Assembly (NCBI GenBank): GCA_029881655.1
Contig: JAOUME010000012.1
Span: 1 to 36,696, forward strand
DNA from: Deltaproteobacteria bacterium
Lineage (GTDB): Bacteria; SAR324; XYD2-FULL-50-16
Direction: 5' to 3'
DNA: 36,696 nt
The notes under the pieces were generated by a model. That model saw only the letters and a program-made list of their open reading frames with translations, did no database searches and was not told where the DNA came from. Of the stretch, positions 15,401 through 23,571 are shown one piece after another; the stretch's first letter is position 1; the number at the start of each line of letters is the position of its first letter. Both the position numbers and the translations under genes were made by a program.

Positions 15401-16165
15401 ATGATAAAAAAACTTCTTTTGACGATATTGACCTTAAGTACGCTCACTGGTGTTTCAATCGCCGAGGAATGGGGCAATACTCATCTTTCATACATACGGG
15501 AGGTCTACAATACGATCAGCATCCGTGATTTTCAATTGGGTGGCAAAGAGTCCATCCGCGACCACGATGGCCACGGAGTTTCTTTGGGATATCTGCTGCT
15601 CAACAAGGGTGTCCAAATGATCTCCCTTGACGCGGGAACCTCTCATACCAGATATAACGGCACGGTTCATGGAGGAGCCAATTTTTCTTTTCAACCCCAG
15701 ACCGGCTCGGGTTTCGAAAGCTTATCCGGTAGCAGTAATATCACCTATGAATTCGACCTGGATTTTGTAAACCCGTTTATTTCGCTTAACTATACCAATT
15801 GGCACATAACCCGTATCAGCATTGAATCCAGGCTGTTTTTACCCTCGACTTATGGCGTCGGTGTGGTTTACCAAAAAGCCCAGGGTAGCGTTTTGATCAA
15901 GAGTGAAAGTGGGGTTAAGATCGCCGAAGCGGAATATGAATCCGGATTGCGCCGGTTTTTCCAATTCGGTTGGGGTTTTAATTACGAATTCGGTTTTTTT
16001 TCGATTATGTTTCGCAATATGCTGCTTCCGACGCTCAAGGTCCTCAACTGTAACGAAACCGCTGTGGGAAAAACCGCCTGCGAGCGTATCTACGCCGCGA
16101 CTGGCAACAGGAACCAATCTCAAATTATTACTGGAGGTGTCCTTACAACAGGAATCCTCTTTTAA
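15401..16165 (+). CDS. Predicted outer-membrane beta-barrel protein, tandem paralogue 1
   Basis: A 254-aa exported protein: signal peptide MIKKLLLTILTLSTLTGVSIA, then alternating beta-strand sequence ending in a terminal Phe (TTGILF), as beta-barrel outer-membrane proteins do. It is a paralogue of the next gene. Shared blocks are LGGKESIRDHDGHG, FQPQTGSGFESLSGSSN, YEFDLDFVNPFISLN, and near the C-terminus CNETAVGKTACERI with NRNQSQ and TGGVL. The two conserved cysteines near the C-terminus may form a disulfide. No named family is recognised. The spacing of 28 bases to the next gene suggests a two-gene operon driven by the promoter at 15355-15383. Confidence 0.75.
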   Translation: MIKKLLLTILTLSTLTGVSIAEEWGNTHLSYIREVYNTISIRDFQLGGKESIRDHDGHGVSLGYLLLNKGVQMISLDAGTSHTRYNGTVHGGANFSFQPQTGSGFESLSGSSNITYEFDLDFVNPFISLNYTNWHITRISIESRLFLPSTYGVGVVYQKAQGSVLIKSESGVKIAEAEYESGLRRFFQFGWGFNYEFGFFSIMFRNMLLPTLKVLNCNETAVGKTACERIYAATGNRNQSQIITGGVLTTGILF

Positions 16166-16193
16166 AGTTTTTTGAATTATCATCAGGAGAATA

Positions 16194-16946
16194 ATGATGC
16201 GGAAAACCGGACTGGCGACATTAGCCTTTATGCTCTTTTTGTTTATTTCAGGCTTGATCCCCGGAAATGCCTTCGGATTGAGCGATGATCATTTCGCCAG
16301 AATTTATTATTTATATGAGGTGAACAACCAAATCCCCCTATCAGAGTTCGAGCTTGGCAGCGCCGAGAGCATTAGAGACCGTGACGGTAACGGCGCGGGG
16401 TTAAGCCTCGTGTTGAAAAAAGGCAATAATCTGGTTTTGGAGTTCGATATGGGCTACAGCAGAACCGTCTATATGGGAGCCGTGGAAGACGGGGTCAACA
16501 TCACGTTTCTGCCTCAGACCGGCAGTGGATTCGAGACGATATCCTCCAGCAAGAACGTCGTCTACAATTTCGATGTCGCCTTCGAGAATCCCTATGTCGG
16601 TCTCAACCTGACCTTTCACGAGATGATGCGGGTAGGAGGCGGAAGGGTCTATCAATCCTCGAAAGGACAGGTCTCGATCACAGCTCAGGATATCGAGATT
16701 ATCAACGCGACTTTCGATGCCCGAACCCAGCTTTATTTTCAGATCGGCTTTAACATCGATGTCGGCGCTTATTTCTTCACTGGCTTCCTGCGCTCTATGG
16801 AAGCGCCTCAAGTCAAGATCCAAAGCTGTAACGAACTGGCGGTCGGCGCGCTTAACTGCTCTAGAATCAAAGGGGTTATCGAGAACCGTAACTTAAAATC
16901 CAATAAATTGACAGGGGGAGTGTTGCAGTTTGGTCTGCGGTTTTAA
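16194..16946 (+). CDS. Predicted outer-membrane beta-barrel protein, tandem paralogue 2
   Basis: A 250-aa paralogue of the preceding gene, arisen by an old tandem duplication. It has a signal peptide ending near NAFG, the shared blocks LGSAESIRDRDGNG, FLPQTGSGFETISSSKN and YNFDVAFENPYVGLN, and the C-terminal CNELAVGALNCSRI, ENRNLKS and TGGVLQFGLRF with terminal Phe. Similarity is in blocks separated by divergent strands, so the two proteins may have different specificities. AGGAG lies upstream of two adjacent ATGs (16194 and 16197); the second has the better spacing. Function unknown; a surface or porin-like role is inference. Confidence 0.75.
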   Translation: MMRKTGLATLAFMLFLFISGLIPGNAFGLSDDHFARIYYLYEVNNQIPLSEFELGSAESIRDRDGNGAGLSLVLKKGNNLVLEFDMGYSRTVYMGAVEDGVNITFLPQTGSGFETISSSKNVVYNFDVAFENPYVGLNLTFHEMMRVGGGRVYQSSKGQVSITAQDIEIINATFDARTQLYFQIGFNIDVGAYFFTGFLRSMEAPQVKIQSCNELAVGALNCSRIKGVIENRNLKSNKLTGGVLQFGLRF

Positions 16947-17008
16947 TCAATTATAACCTGGATAGGCCATCGCTAACGCTGGGTTGAATTATCTCAAAGG
17001 AATAAATT

Positions 17009-17545
17009 ATGAAAGCATCTGTTTATATAGCCCTCAGCCTGGACGGTTACATCGCCCGAACTGACGGCGGCCTCGACTGGCTTCCGGGGGCGGATGGCGC
17101 GGAACTGAGTGGAGATGAGGATTTCGGCTACCATCAGTTCATGGACACGGTGGATCATCTGGTCATGGGACGCGTCAGCTTCGAGATGGTCTGGTCCTTT
17201 GGCAAGTGGCCCTATGAAAAACCGGCGACGATTCTCAGCCACAGCCTGAAAACCCTACCTCCTGAGCTTCCAGATTCGGTAGAACTGAGAAACTCGAGCC
17301 CGGTTGATTTAATCGAGGAACTAAAGGGGCGGGGACGAAAAAAACTTTATGTCGATGGCGGCAAAACAATTCAGGGTTTTCTCTCAGACGGGATGATCGA
17401 TGAGTTGATCCTGACCTGGGTTCCGGTATTGATCGGTGAAGGCATCCCGCTTTTCGGACCCACAGGCCGTGACCTCGAACTTAAGCTTCTGGAGTCCCGA
17501 TCCTATCCCAACGGCTTTGTGCAGAGCCGCTACGAGGTTCTTTAA
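17009..17545 (+). CDS. Dihydrofolate reductase-like protein, RibD C-terminal domain family
   Basis: A 178-aa cytosolic NADPH-dependent reductase fold (PF01872, as in YyaP/YwjB). Diagnostic pieces are the N-terminal SVYIALSLDGYIARTDGGLDWL, HLVMGRVSFEMV (about residue 50), KLYVDGGKTIQGFLSDGMID (about 111-130) and ELILTWVPVLIGEGIPLFG. These proteins are related to the riboflavin-pathway reductase but usually stand alone with unknown substrate; no rib genes are nearby. The ribosome-binding site AAAGGA is well placed before the ATG. Confidence 0.9.
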   Translation: MKASVYIALSLDGYIARTDGGLDWLPGADGAELSGDEDFGYHQFMDTVDHLVMGRVSFEMVWSFGKWPYEKPATILSHSLKTLPPELPDSVELRNSSPVDLIEELKGRGRKKLYVDGGKTIQGFLSDGMIDELILTWVPVLIGEGIPLFGPTGRDLELKLLESRSYPNGFVQSRYEVL

Positions 17546-17914
17546 AATTGCCCCGCCCGCACCAACAAGACCCGCTAAGCAAACTTGATTTAACGCGCCG
17601 AGGTTTCGTTAAAAGGTCAACAGGACGCTGAACTTCTCGAAATGAAGAAAATACCCCCCTTCACCGCATTTTGGTATAAAAGGTGATAGTTTCAATAGAT
17701 TGAGAATATAAAATAATCGACTGATTTTATATTTCAGATAAAGTCAGCAAGAATGCTAAAGGAGCGGTATGGGAAACTTGAGTGACGGCTCGCTTGTTTA
17801 CAGAAATGTCTTTATTAGAGATGCTTTTTCTTAAAATAAAGGCGATGTGATCTAAAACAACAGATGGAAATTATACATAATCAAGTCTTAATCCACTTTT
17901 TTAAAGGAGCGGCT
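17546..17914. other. Intergenic gap
   Basis: About 370 bases with no convincing gene on either strand. It should contain the promoter for the exported protein at 17915. I see no strong hairpin. Confidence 0.4.
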
Positions 17915-18565
17915 ATGTTGAACCGGAAACTGATTGTTATTTCATTTATTATTTTAATGTTAAGCTCGATCAATCTCTTTGCGGGGGATTTCGAAGCGGG
18001 AATTGGTGTTTGTAGTTATCCTGATGCCAGGGGGCAGTTCAACGATGATTATGACCTCAATACAGGAACCAAAAGTATTCTGAATTGCGGGCAACTCAGG
18101 TTGAAATATGTATTTGACTTTGGACTGTCTTTGTCGCGCGAAAGTATAGCTGTTGTTAAATCACTTTTGACAAAAACCGTTTATCTGACCAACGCCAACG
18201 GTGATTATTATCCTGATAGGTTCACCTATGGCGCTGGGTCTTCAATGGTAGGATGGTCATTCGGTGATAATCCCAGGTTTAGTATTGATTATGGTTTCCC
18301 GGAAAAAAGTATGGTAACATTAACGCTTAAAAAAAAGGGCTTTTTCTCATACACGAATGAAGCGATTGAGCTGATTGAGCTGATTGATAAACCATTTACT
18401 ACCCAAATTTTCGGTGTTTCAGCCAACATCGGTGGCGCAGAGCATGGTTTGGTTATTTCATTGAGATATCTTGATATGAAAACCGATAACCTTTTAGGTA
18501 CGGGCAAAGGGATTGATCTTTCCGGACTCTACCCTATCATTATATACCGTTATCGGTGGGAATAG
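17915..18565 (+). CDS. Exported protein, probable outer-membrane beta-barrel
   Basis: A 216-aa protein of unknown family. I choose the ATG at 17915 (AAAGGAG six bases upstream) over the track start at 17864, because it opens a clear signal peptide, MLNRKLIVISFIILMLSSIN followed by LFAG. The mature part alternates hydrophobic and polar residues in strand-like fashion, with turns such as GDFEAGIGV, and ends LYPIIIYRYRWE with aromatic residues, consistent with a small beta-barrel or periplasmic beta-sandwich. A short in-frame tandem repeat (IELIELID) is coded by a repeated ATTGAGCTG. It appears to be a single-gene unit. Confidence 0.6.
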   Translation: MLNRKLIVISFIILMLSSINLFAGDFEAGIGVCSYPDARGQFNDDYDLNTGTKSILNCGQLRLKYVFDFGLSLSRESIAVVKSLLTKTVYLTNANGDYYPDRFTYGAGSSMVGWSFGDNPRFSIDYGFPEKSMVTLTLKKKGFFSYTNEAIELIELIDKPFTTQIFGVSANIGGAEHGLVISLRYLDMKTDNLLGTGKGIDLSGLYPIIIYRYRWE

Positions 18566-18617
18566 TTTAAAGTAAAGTCGATGACCATTTGTACAACTTT
18601 TAGCGACGAAAACCTAA

Positions 18618-19094
18618 ATGATTATTAGAGTTTTTCAGACTCGTGACGCCACGGCCGTAGACGCGCTCGCTCTTAAAGCCTTCGAGCAATACTCGGCTCA
18701 TTACAAACCCTGGGAGGAATTCCGCGGAAAAATCGGCCATATGTCGATGATGCCCATTGAGATTATTCTGGCCGAAAAAGTCGGCAAAATCGCCGGAGCG
18801 GTGGGTTTCGTAGCTCCGGGGAAGGTTGTAGATTCCCACTTTGATCCCCAGTGGGCCGTTATCCGCATGCTGGTGGTCGATCCGGTATTTAGGGGGCAGG
18901 GTCTTGGCCGCAAACTGACCGAGGCTTGCCTTGAGAGAGCCAAATCGCTCGGCTGCCGTACAATAGGACTGCATACCAGCCCGATAATGGAAGTGGCATT
19001 AAGCCTTTATCTGAGGATGGGATTTATCAAGCGGAGCGATATCGCCGATATCTACGGCGTACCTTACGGTATCTACACGCTGGAGTTGGAATGA
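18618..19094 (+). CDS. GNAT-family N-acetyltransferase
   Basis: A 158-aa acyltransferase that would use acetyl-CoA to modify an amine of an unknown small molecule or protein. The acetyl-CoA-binding motif A is clear: RMLVVDPVFRGQGLGRKL (residues 83-100), followed by CLERAKSLGCRTIGLHTS and the motif B region ALSLYLRMGFIKRSD. The length is typical for a single GNAT domain. The ATG has little ribosome-binding site (only AAAACC nearby). No neighbouring gene suggests a substrate. Confidence 0.88.
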   Translation: MIIRVFQTRDATAVDALALKAFEQYSAHYKPWEEFRGKIGHMSMMPIEIILAEKVGKIAGAVGFVAPGKVVDSHFDPQWAVIRMLVVDPVFRGQGLGRKLTEACLERAKSLGCRTIGLHTSPIMEVALSLYLRMGFIKRSDIADIYGVPYGIYTLELE

Positions 19095-19340
19095 GAAACC
19101 AGGCTGTTAACCGATTTGTGGCCGGTAAGCACCGCCACCAGTTTAGGCCTTAAGTCAAGTTCCTTCGGATAACAGATGCCATTACTCCGTTTAAAATAAA
19201 CCAGATTTCTTCCCTTTATCCCGCACTAATAAACTCCACACCCCTTGAAAAAGGACTTTTCAAAAATCGCTTCGATGGATAATATACCAATAACCATTTA
19301 ACTCAATAATAACCAACGCGATTTTATAAGACAGGACAAG

Positions 19341-19784
19341 ATGAAATTCAAAGAAGTGATCAATGTCGAAGCGAGAACCGAGCCCCTAGTTGACAGTATG
19401 GATCATAATTTAAGGTGTTCCCTGTGGGACATCCTGATGGTGATGATATTCGAGCGGTATTTTCACGCCAAAAAGGAGAACCAGGAGACATTGCCCGCCT
19501 GGGAGACATTTTTCGATCAGATCTACCAGGACTTTCTGAAGCTACCGCTGGATGACAGGCCGCCGGATTACAACGACATGAAGCTGGATATCCAGAAATG
19601 GTTTTATAAGAACGATCACGAGTTCACCTACGCCTTTTTACAGTTCATGTCCGAAGCATACCAGCCCATCGGCGATAAATTCACCTTTCAGAAACACTGC
19701 AACTTTGTTCTGGAAAGAGAATTTGCCGACCGCCGCTTTATCGATGGTGAAATCATGAAGATCAAAGTCCAGCGGCGATCATGA
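19341..19784 (+). CDS. Stand-alone AbiJ N-terminal-domain-4-like protein
   Basis: A 147-aa protein matching the AbiJ_NTD4 domain as I recall it: VDSMDHNLRCSLWDILM (about residues 17-33), a DFLKLPLDDRPP loop, DIQKWFYKNDHEFTYAFLQF (about 81-100) and the closing LEREFADRRFIDGEIMKI. In abortive-infection proteins this domain precedes a HEPN domain (the catalytic RNase-type part with an R-x4-6-H motif). Here the protein ends right after the NTD, so the HEPN part is missing: either a truncated gene, a free-standing sensor or regulator, or a member of a small related family. The ribosome-binding site AGGA looks normal. No partner gene follows. Confidence 0.6.
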   Translation: MKFKEVINVEARTEPLVDSMDHNLRCSLWDILMVMIFERYFHAKKENQETLPAWETFFDQIYQDFLKLPLDDRPPDYNDMKLDIQKWFYKNDHEFTYAFLQFMSEAYQPIGDKFTFQKHCNFVLEREFADRRFIDGEIMKIKVQRRS

Positions 19785-19978
19785 GATTTGGGCTGTAACC
19801 GCTGGTTAACAGGGCTTTTTCATGAAGCGTAACCCCTTTTGAACTCCCCGCCTGATCAGGATCACCGCTCAGGCTTTCCCAACGAGTCCGTGAAAAAGAC
19901 GAGGATGACGATAATCTTCACTGCTATTTATTATCCATCACTTATCGCTAACTCAATTGAGCTACCCGTTATATCGGA

Positions 19979-20395
19979 TTACCCTGTCGGTTGATCCGCC
20001 ACGCCGCGGGATTTGGCCGAGAAATTAAGTAACAGTGCCACTCCACCGAACAGGACTGTGCGAAACGTCATGGCGTAGACGGTTCGCATTTCAAAAAGCC
20101 CCCCACTTTGAACATGGTAGATGAGATAGGCATCGGCAGCCAAAAACGCGACAAATAGAAGCGTCATTAACCTCTGACCGTATCTTTCCTCGCGCCAGAC
20201 AGCTATAGCGCCGACCAAATAAAGGGGAACAGCCAGAACATTGAACCAAACGATGAACGGCACAATGTTTCCAGCCGCGATCCGGGCATCCTCAATAAAC
20301 AGGACGGAACCTCCCGATTTCAGACTTAACAGACCAAAGACAAAAATAAAAACGGCGACAGCTTTCATAAGATTAAATCTTTTTCGATTTCGCAT
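19979..20395 (-). CDS. Four-helix integral membrane protein in a MarR operon
   Basis: A 138-aa inner-membrane protein with about four hydrophobic segments: AVAVFIFVFGLLSL, IVPFIVWFNVLAVPLYLVGA, LMTLLFVAFLAADAYLIY and TVLFGGVALLLNF. No family recognised. The ATG (20395) has AAGGGA upstream. It lies 41 bases after the MarR gene on the same strand, so the pair is probably co-transcribed. The role might be envelope stress or small-molecule response, but nothing in the sequence shows it. Confidence 0.7.
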   Translation of the reverse strand: MRNRKRFNLMKAVAVFIFVFGLLSLKSGGSVLFIEDARIAAGNIVPFIVWFNVLAVPLYLVGAIAVWREERYGQRLMTLLFVAFLAADAYLIYHVQSGGLFEMRTVYAMTFRTVLFGGVALLLNFSAKSRGVADQPTG

Positions 20396-20436
20396 GGATT
20401 TCCCTTGAGTGTATGATTGTTTTAAATAAATATAAT

Positions 20437-20904
20437 TTACTGGAGTGAACCATCCAGAATGCGCACCTGAGCGACGATTTTTCCGAGAACGGTTTTCAGC
20501 AAACGGATTTCATCTTTTGAAAGATCCTGGATAATTTTCTGATATTCTAAAAAAACATGAGGCATGATCCGTCCCATCATCTCAATCGCAGTCGGTGTCA
20601 TCTCCAAGAGGTGTTTACGGCGATCATTGACATCGGAAACCCGTATGACATAGTCCCTTTTCATCAAGCTATCGATCATGCGGGTAATGTTGGCCTTGGA
20701 CTTCTGGGTTACCTCCACCAGATCCTGCTGACAAACACCGCTGTGACTCCATAACCAGTTCAGCACAAGCCACTGCTCGGGCGTCAAATCCACGCCAAGC
20801 GAACGAATAAACTTTAGCATATGGCCCCGGATCACCCATGAGGCGTTGTTGATCAGAAAACCGACTCTGTCTTGAACCGGCGGTGTTATTTGATTTGAAG
20901 GCAT
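20437..20904 (-). CDS. MarR-family transcriptional regulator
   Basis: A 155-aa winged-helix regulator. I choose the ATG at 20904, behind GGAG, rather than the TTG of the track at 20928. The sequence shows the family's dimer helices (RVGFLINNASWVIRGHMLKF), the recognition helix CQQDLVEVTQKSKANITRMI, and the wing RVSDVNDRRKHLLEMTP with its DxRxxxL motif. It should act as a ligand-responsive repressor of its own operon with the membrane protein downstream. The spaced inverted repeat AACTAT ... ATAGTT directly upstream (20929-20958) is a candidate operator. Confidence 0.9.
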   Translation of the reverse strand: MPSNQITPPVQDRVGFLINNASWVIRGHMLKFIRSLGVDLTPEQWLVLNWLWSHSGVCQQDLVEVTQKSKANITRMIDSLMKRDYVIRVSDVNDRRKHLLEMTPTAIEMMGRIMPHVFLEYQKIIQDLSKDEIRLLKTVLGKIVAQVRILDGSLQ

Positions 20905-21314
20905 AAACGATCTCCATAAAATGTTCAACGAACTATATTAGTATATCCATTAATAGTTAGTAATGCAACTTATTAAGCTGCCCACTCTCAGTTGTTTGAT
21001 TATTTATCTGATATTATGCTTAATGTGATTATATTTTGTAGCGAATGAGAGTCAATAGCTGATGAAAACGTGGAAAATAATCAGCAGGCTGAATGACGGC
21101 TATGCGAAACCTGCCTGAGCTGAAAACAAGAATCAACCATTTCTCACTACCATTTTATCATCAACGATCCAGGTTCAACCTCTCTCAGCCAGACTGAAAG
21201 TTATATATATTCATCACAATAAGCTCTGCCCATAAATTATATTGAAATTAATATAACTGTCACACAAAAAATCCGACTAGGAAACAGATCAAATATTAGG
21301 AGATATAATTGAAT
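20905..21314. other. Intergenic gap with two AT-rich inverted repeats
   Basis: No gene visible. The left part holds the MarR promoter with AACTAT ... ATAGTT (within about 20930-20958). Close to the right end TTATATT-gaaatt-AATATAA (21237-21256) is a perfect 7-base-arm inverted repeat upstream of the decayed tetR gene and may be its old operator. Confidence 0.45.
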
Positions 21315-21496
21315 ATGAGAGACGAGAAAGCAAAGCAGACTAAAGACAAAATATTGGAATCCGCGCTTAAGATCATGGCGAGACCAACACCATGGATATG
21401 GATAAGAACCGGCCCTATTACGCGGTTTTATTCCGCTTTATTGGAAACTCTATCCAGAACCTTGAGTTTCAGGAAAAATTAAGGGACATGGTCTAA
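21315..21496 (+). pseudogene. TetR-family regulator relic with internal deletion
   Basis: ATG at 21315, with AGGAG upstream, starts a TetR-like N-terminus (KQTKDKILESALKIMA), which then loses frame. In another frame the tail continues as MDMDKNRPYYAVLFRFIGNS and IQNLEFQEKLRDMV to a stop at 21496, which looks like the C-terminal region of a TetR protein. The DNA-binding core is missing. The length is about one third of a normal tetR, so a deletion removed the middle. Confidence 0.6.
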
Positions 21497-21510
21497 TTTT
21501 CTGTGATGTT

Positions 21511-22038
21511 ATGGAGAAATCTATTTTTGCGGCATCTTACTTCAGTGGTATGTTTAATCCCTTCTCCATTACCTATAAAAGCCTCCTGAATATACCGGTG
21601 AAGTCCCCTTCAGATTTTGATTCAGTTGAATTTTTAAAACCAATTCTCCCCTCGGTGAACGGCGTCGGCTTGGCAGACGCAAACGCGAAACTTTATGGGG
21701 AGTTTGCCAGCGCTGGACCCACCCTGAACCTGAAACCCGAAACGATGGAGGAACTGAAGTCTTGTCCGGCTCCGCCTTCCAGATCAAAGATCGACCGAGT
21801 CATGCGCCAGGAGACAAAATACTCTCTGGGCTTTATAAAACCTTTTAAGTCATTTCCCTTTGCGTCTCCTCAGGCCTTTGGAACTTCAGGTGCCGGAGGC
21901 TCCTTTGGCTTCGCCGAACCGATCCACAAGCTCGGCTACGCCTACACCCCCCACAGGCTTGGCGTTAAACCCTGGAACGACCCAAGGGATGAAGCATTAA
22001 GAACCGCGGTGTTTTTATGTTTATCCAAATTGATCTGA
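21511..22038 (+). pseudogene. C-terminal fragment of a beta-lactamase-family serine hydrolase
   Basis: The 175-aa frame matches the C-terminal half of EstB/class C beta-lactamase-like hydrolases: SVNGVGLADANAKLYGEFAS, then YSLGFIKPFKSFPFASP with AFGTSGAGGSFGFAEP (the third-motif region) and LGYAYTPHRLGV with NDPRDEALR. The catalytic SxxK and YxN motifs, which lie in the missing N-terminal half, are absent, so it cannot be an active hydrolase. It directly follows a tetR relic, so an entire TetR/serine-hydrolase unit has decayed here. The presence of an intact unit of the same type at 8.3-10.1 kb is notable. Confidence 0.72.
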
Positions 22039-22148
22039 CCAACTTCATCTTGATTGTTTCCAGGCTCTTTCATCTATAGCCAAAATCATAAATAATATTG
22101 GAATGAATTATTTTATGGAGATCGTTTACATTCAAGCAGATTTTTGGC

Positions 22149-22177
22149 TTGACTTTAATTTTTAATATGTTTAAATT
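22149..22177 (+). promoter_or_regulatory. Probable promoter of the DUF4336-TetR operon
   Basis: TTGACT (22149-22154), 17 bases, TAAATT (22172-22177), about 45 bases before the ATG at 22224. The surrounding DNA is very AT-rich, so chance matches are possible. Confidence 0.4.
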
Positions 22178-22223
22178 ATTTTAATCTAATTAAATTTTTA
22201 TAACCACATTAAACAAGGTAGCC

Positions 22224-22883
22224 ATGATAAATAATATCAGTGATAATATATGGATCATACCCTATCAAACCAAAAGTATGGGAGTATTATTTAAGAATAA
22301 ATCAACCGTCATTAGAATCAACGGTGAACTGTTGATCATATCCCCTGGGCCATGGGACGAATATCTCAAGACCGAATTGGAAAAGCTGGGAGCTCTCCGT
22401 TGGATATTCGCGCCCAACAGTTTTCACCACCTGCATTATCGCTCCTGGCTGCGAGCTAGTCCTGAGCTAGAGGCATGGGGAACAAAAGCTTTGGCTAAGA
22501 AACGACCGGAGATTAAGTTTAATCATATTTGGGATGGAGAACAACCATTTGAGCCGGAGGTCCAACTTTTCGGATTAATGGGCATTCCCAAGATCGATGA
22601 GATTCTTTTTTACCACAAGTCGAGCGGGAGTTTGATCGTGACGGATTTAATCTTCAATGAACTTAACCTAACCGGGCCGATGAACTGGTTTTTTTACAGC
22701 CTTTTTGGAATCTGGAAACGCACCGCTACGAGCCGTTTGTTTAAGATGTGTGTTTCCGACAAAAAAGCCTTCAAGACAAGTCTGGAATCAATTTTTGATC
22801 TTAATATCGAACAAGTGATATTAAATCACGGTAATACATTGGATAATAAAACTGATTTAGTTCAAACTCTAACATGGATATAA
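22224..22883 (+). CDS. DUF4336-domain protein (metallo-beta-lactamase-like fold)
   Basis: A 219-aa cytosolic protein with the DUF4336 pattern: LLIISPGPWDEYLKTELEKL, then RWIFAPNSFHHLHYRSWL with its double His, KALAKKRPEIKF, and SLIVTDLIFNEL. DUF4336 proteins resemble metallo-hydrolases with partly lost metal ligands, and their substrate is unknown. The 3' end overlaps the following TetR gene by 10 bases, so the pair is translationally linked. The regulator probably controls it, perhaps in response to a lipid or hydrophobic ligand (inference). Confidence 0.8.
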   Translation: MINNISDNIWIIPYQTKSMGVLFKNKSTVIRINGELLIISPGPWDEYLKTELEKLGALRWIFAPNSFHHLHYRSWLRASPELEAWGTKALAKKRPEIKFNHIWDGEQPFEPEVQLFGLMGIPKIDEILFYHKSSGSLIVTDLIFNELNLTGPMNWFFYSLFGIWKRTATSRLFKMCVSDKKAFKTSLESIFDLNIEQVILNHGNTLDNKTDLVQTLTWI

Positions 22884-23503
22884 GCCCAAAAGATAGAAAA
22901 GAGATCAGACAAATGGCTAAGCGTCGAGCTATTATCAAAGCGGCTCGAAAGATACTCGCTGATCCTAAACAAGAATTTAACGCGGCGGCTATCGCACGCG
23001 AATTGGGATGGAATTTGCCTGGGATATATTATTATTTCGAAAATATCCAGGCAATCAAGGAAGCGCTGATTGTGGATTTAATCGACCTGAGCGTTAAGAT
23101 TACCCTTGACGCGGGTAAAAGAGGCGCGACAGCCACGGAGAGCTTGTTACTCGCATTTGAAGCAAGGGTGCGTTATTATATGGACAACCCAAACGAATTC
23201 GATCTTACCTGGTCCACTTTCGGCACTTCAAATACTAGTCAGGAGTTTCTCGAAGCGCATTTGTATCCACCTATCCAGCAAATGACTCTTTGGTTTGTGA
23301 AGCGGCTTGAAATAGACAAAACGAAAGGACTGATACATAAAGATGTGCCAAGTCGAAAACTAATGAGTCTGATGACTTTCATGGCTCAAGGGATGGTCGC
23401 CAACTATCTGACTTTACAGAGAGCAAAAGGATCCATGTATTTCCCGCTTGATGAAATGATTCAAGAAGGCAAGCGAATCCTGCAGGCTGCTTTGAAAACC
23501 TGA
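22874..23503 (+). CDS. TetR/AcrR-family transcriptional regulator
   Basis: A 209-aa regulator with an N-terminal helix-turn-helix: RRAIIKAARKILADPKQEFN, then AAAIARELGWNLPGIYYYFE and NIQAIKEALI (residues 18-68). The C-terminal ligand domain is typical in length. It overlaps the DUF4336 gene by 10 bases, so they form an operon that it likely represses (inference). No obvious ribosome-binding site precedes its ATG, consistent with coupling to upstream translation. Confidence 0.88.
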   Translation: MDISPKDRKEIRQMAKRRAIIKAARKILADPKQEFNAAAIARELGWNLPGIYYYFENIQAIKEALIVDLIDLSVKITLDAGKRGATATESLLLAFEARVRYYMDNPNEFDLTWSTFGTSNTSQEFLEAHLYPPIQQMTLWFVKRLEIDKTKGLIHKDVPSRKLMSLMTFMAQGMVANYLTLQRAKGSMYFPLDEMIQEGKRILQAALKT

Positions 23504-23571
23504 TGCTGGCCTTATAGCTTTAATTTATAGCGATGTGAGAAATGAACGATCCGAGGCTGTTATAATACAGA

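Noticed and set aside
18361-18392. Tandem ATTGAGCTG repeats in the 17915-18565 gene
   Set aside because: Only two and a half in-frame copies coding IELIELID; a small local duplication without wider meaning.
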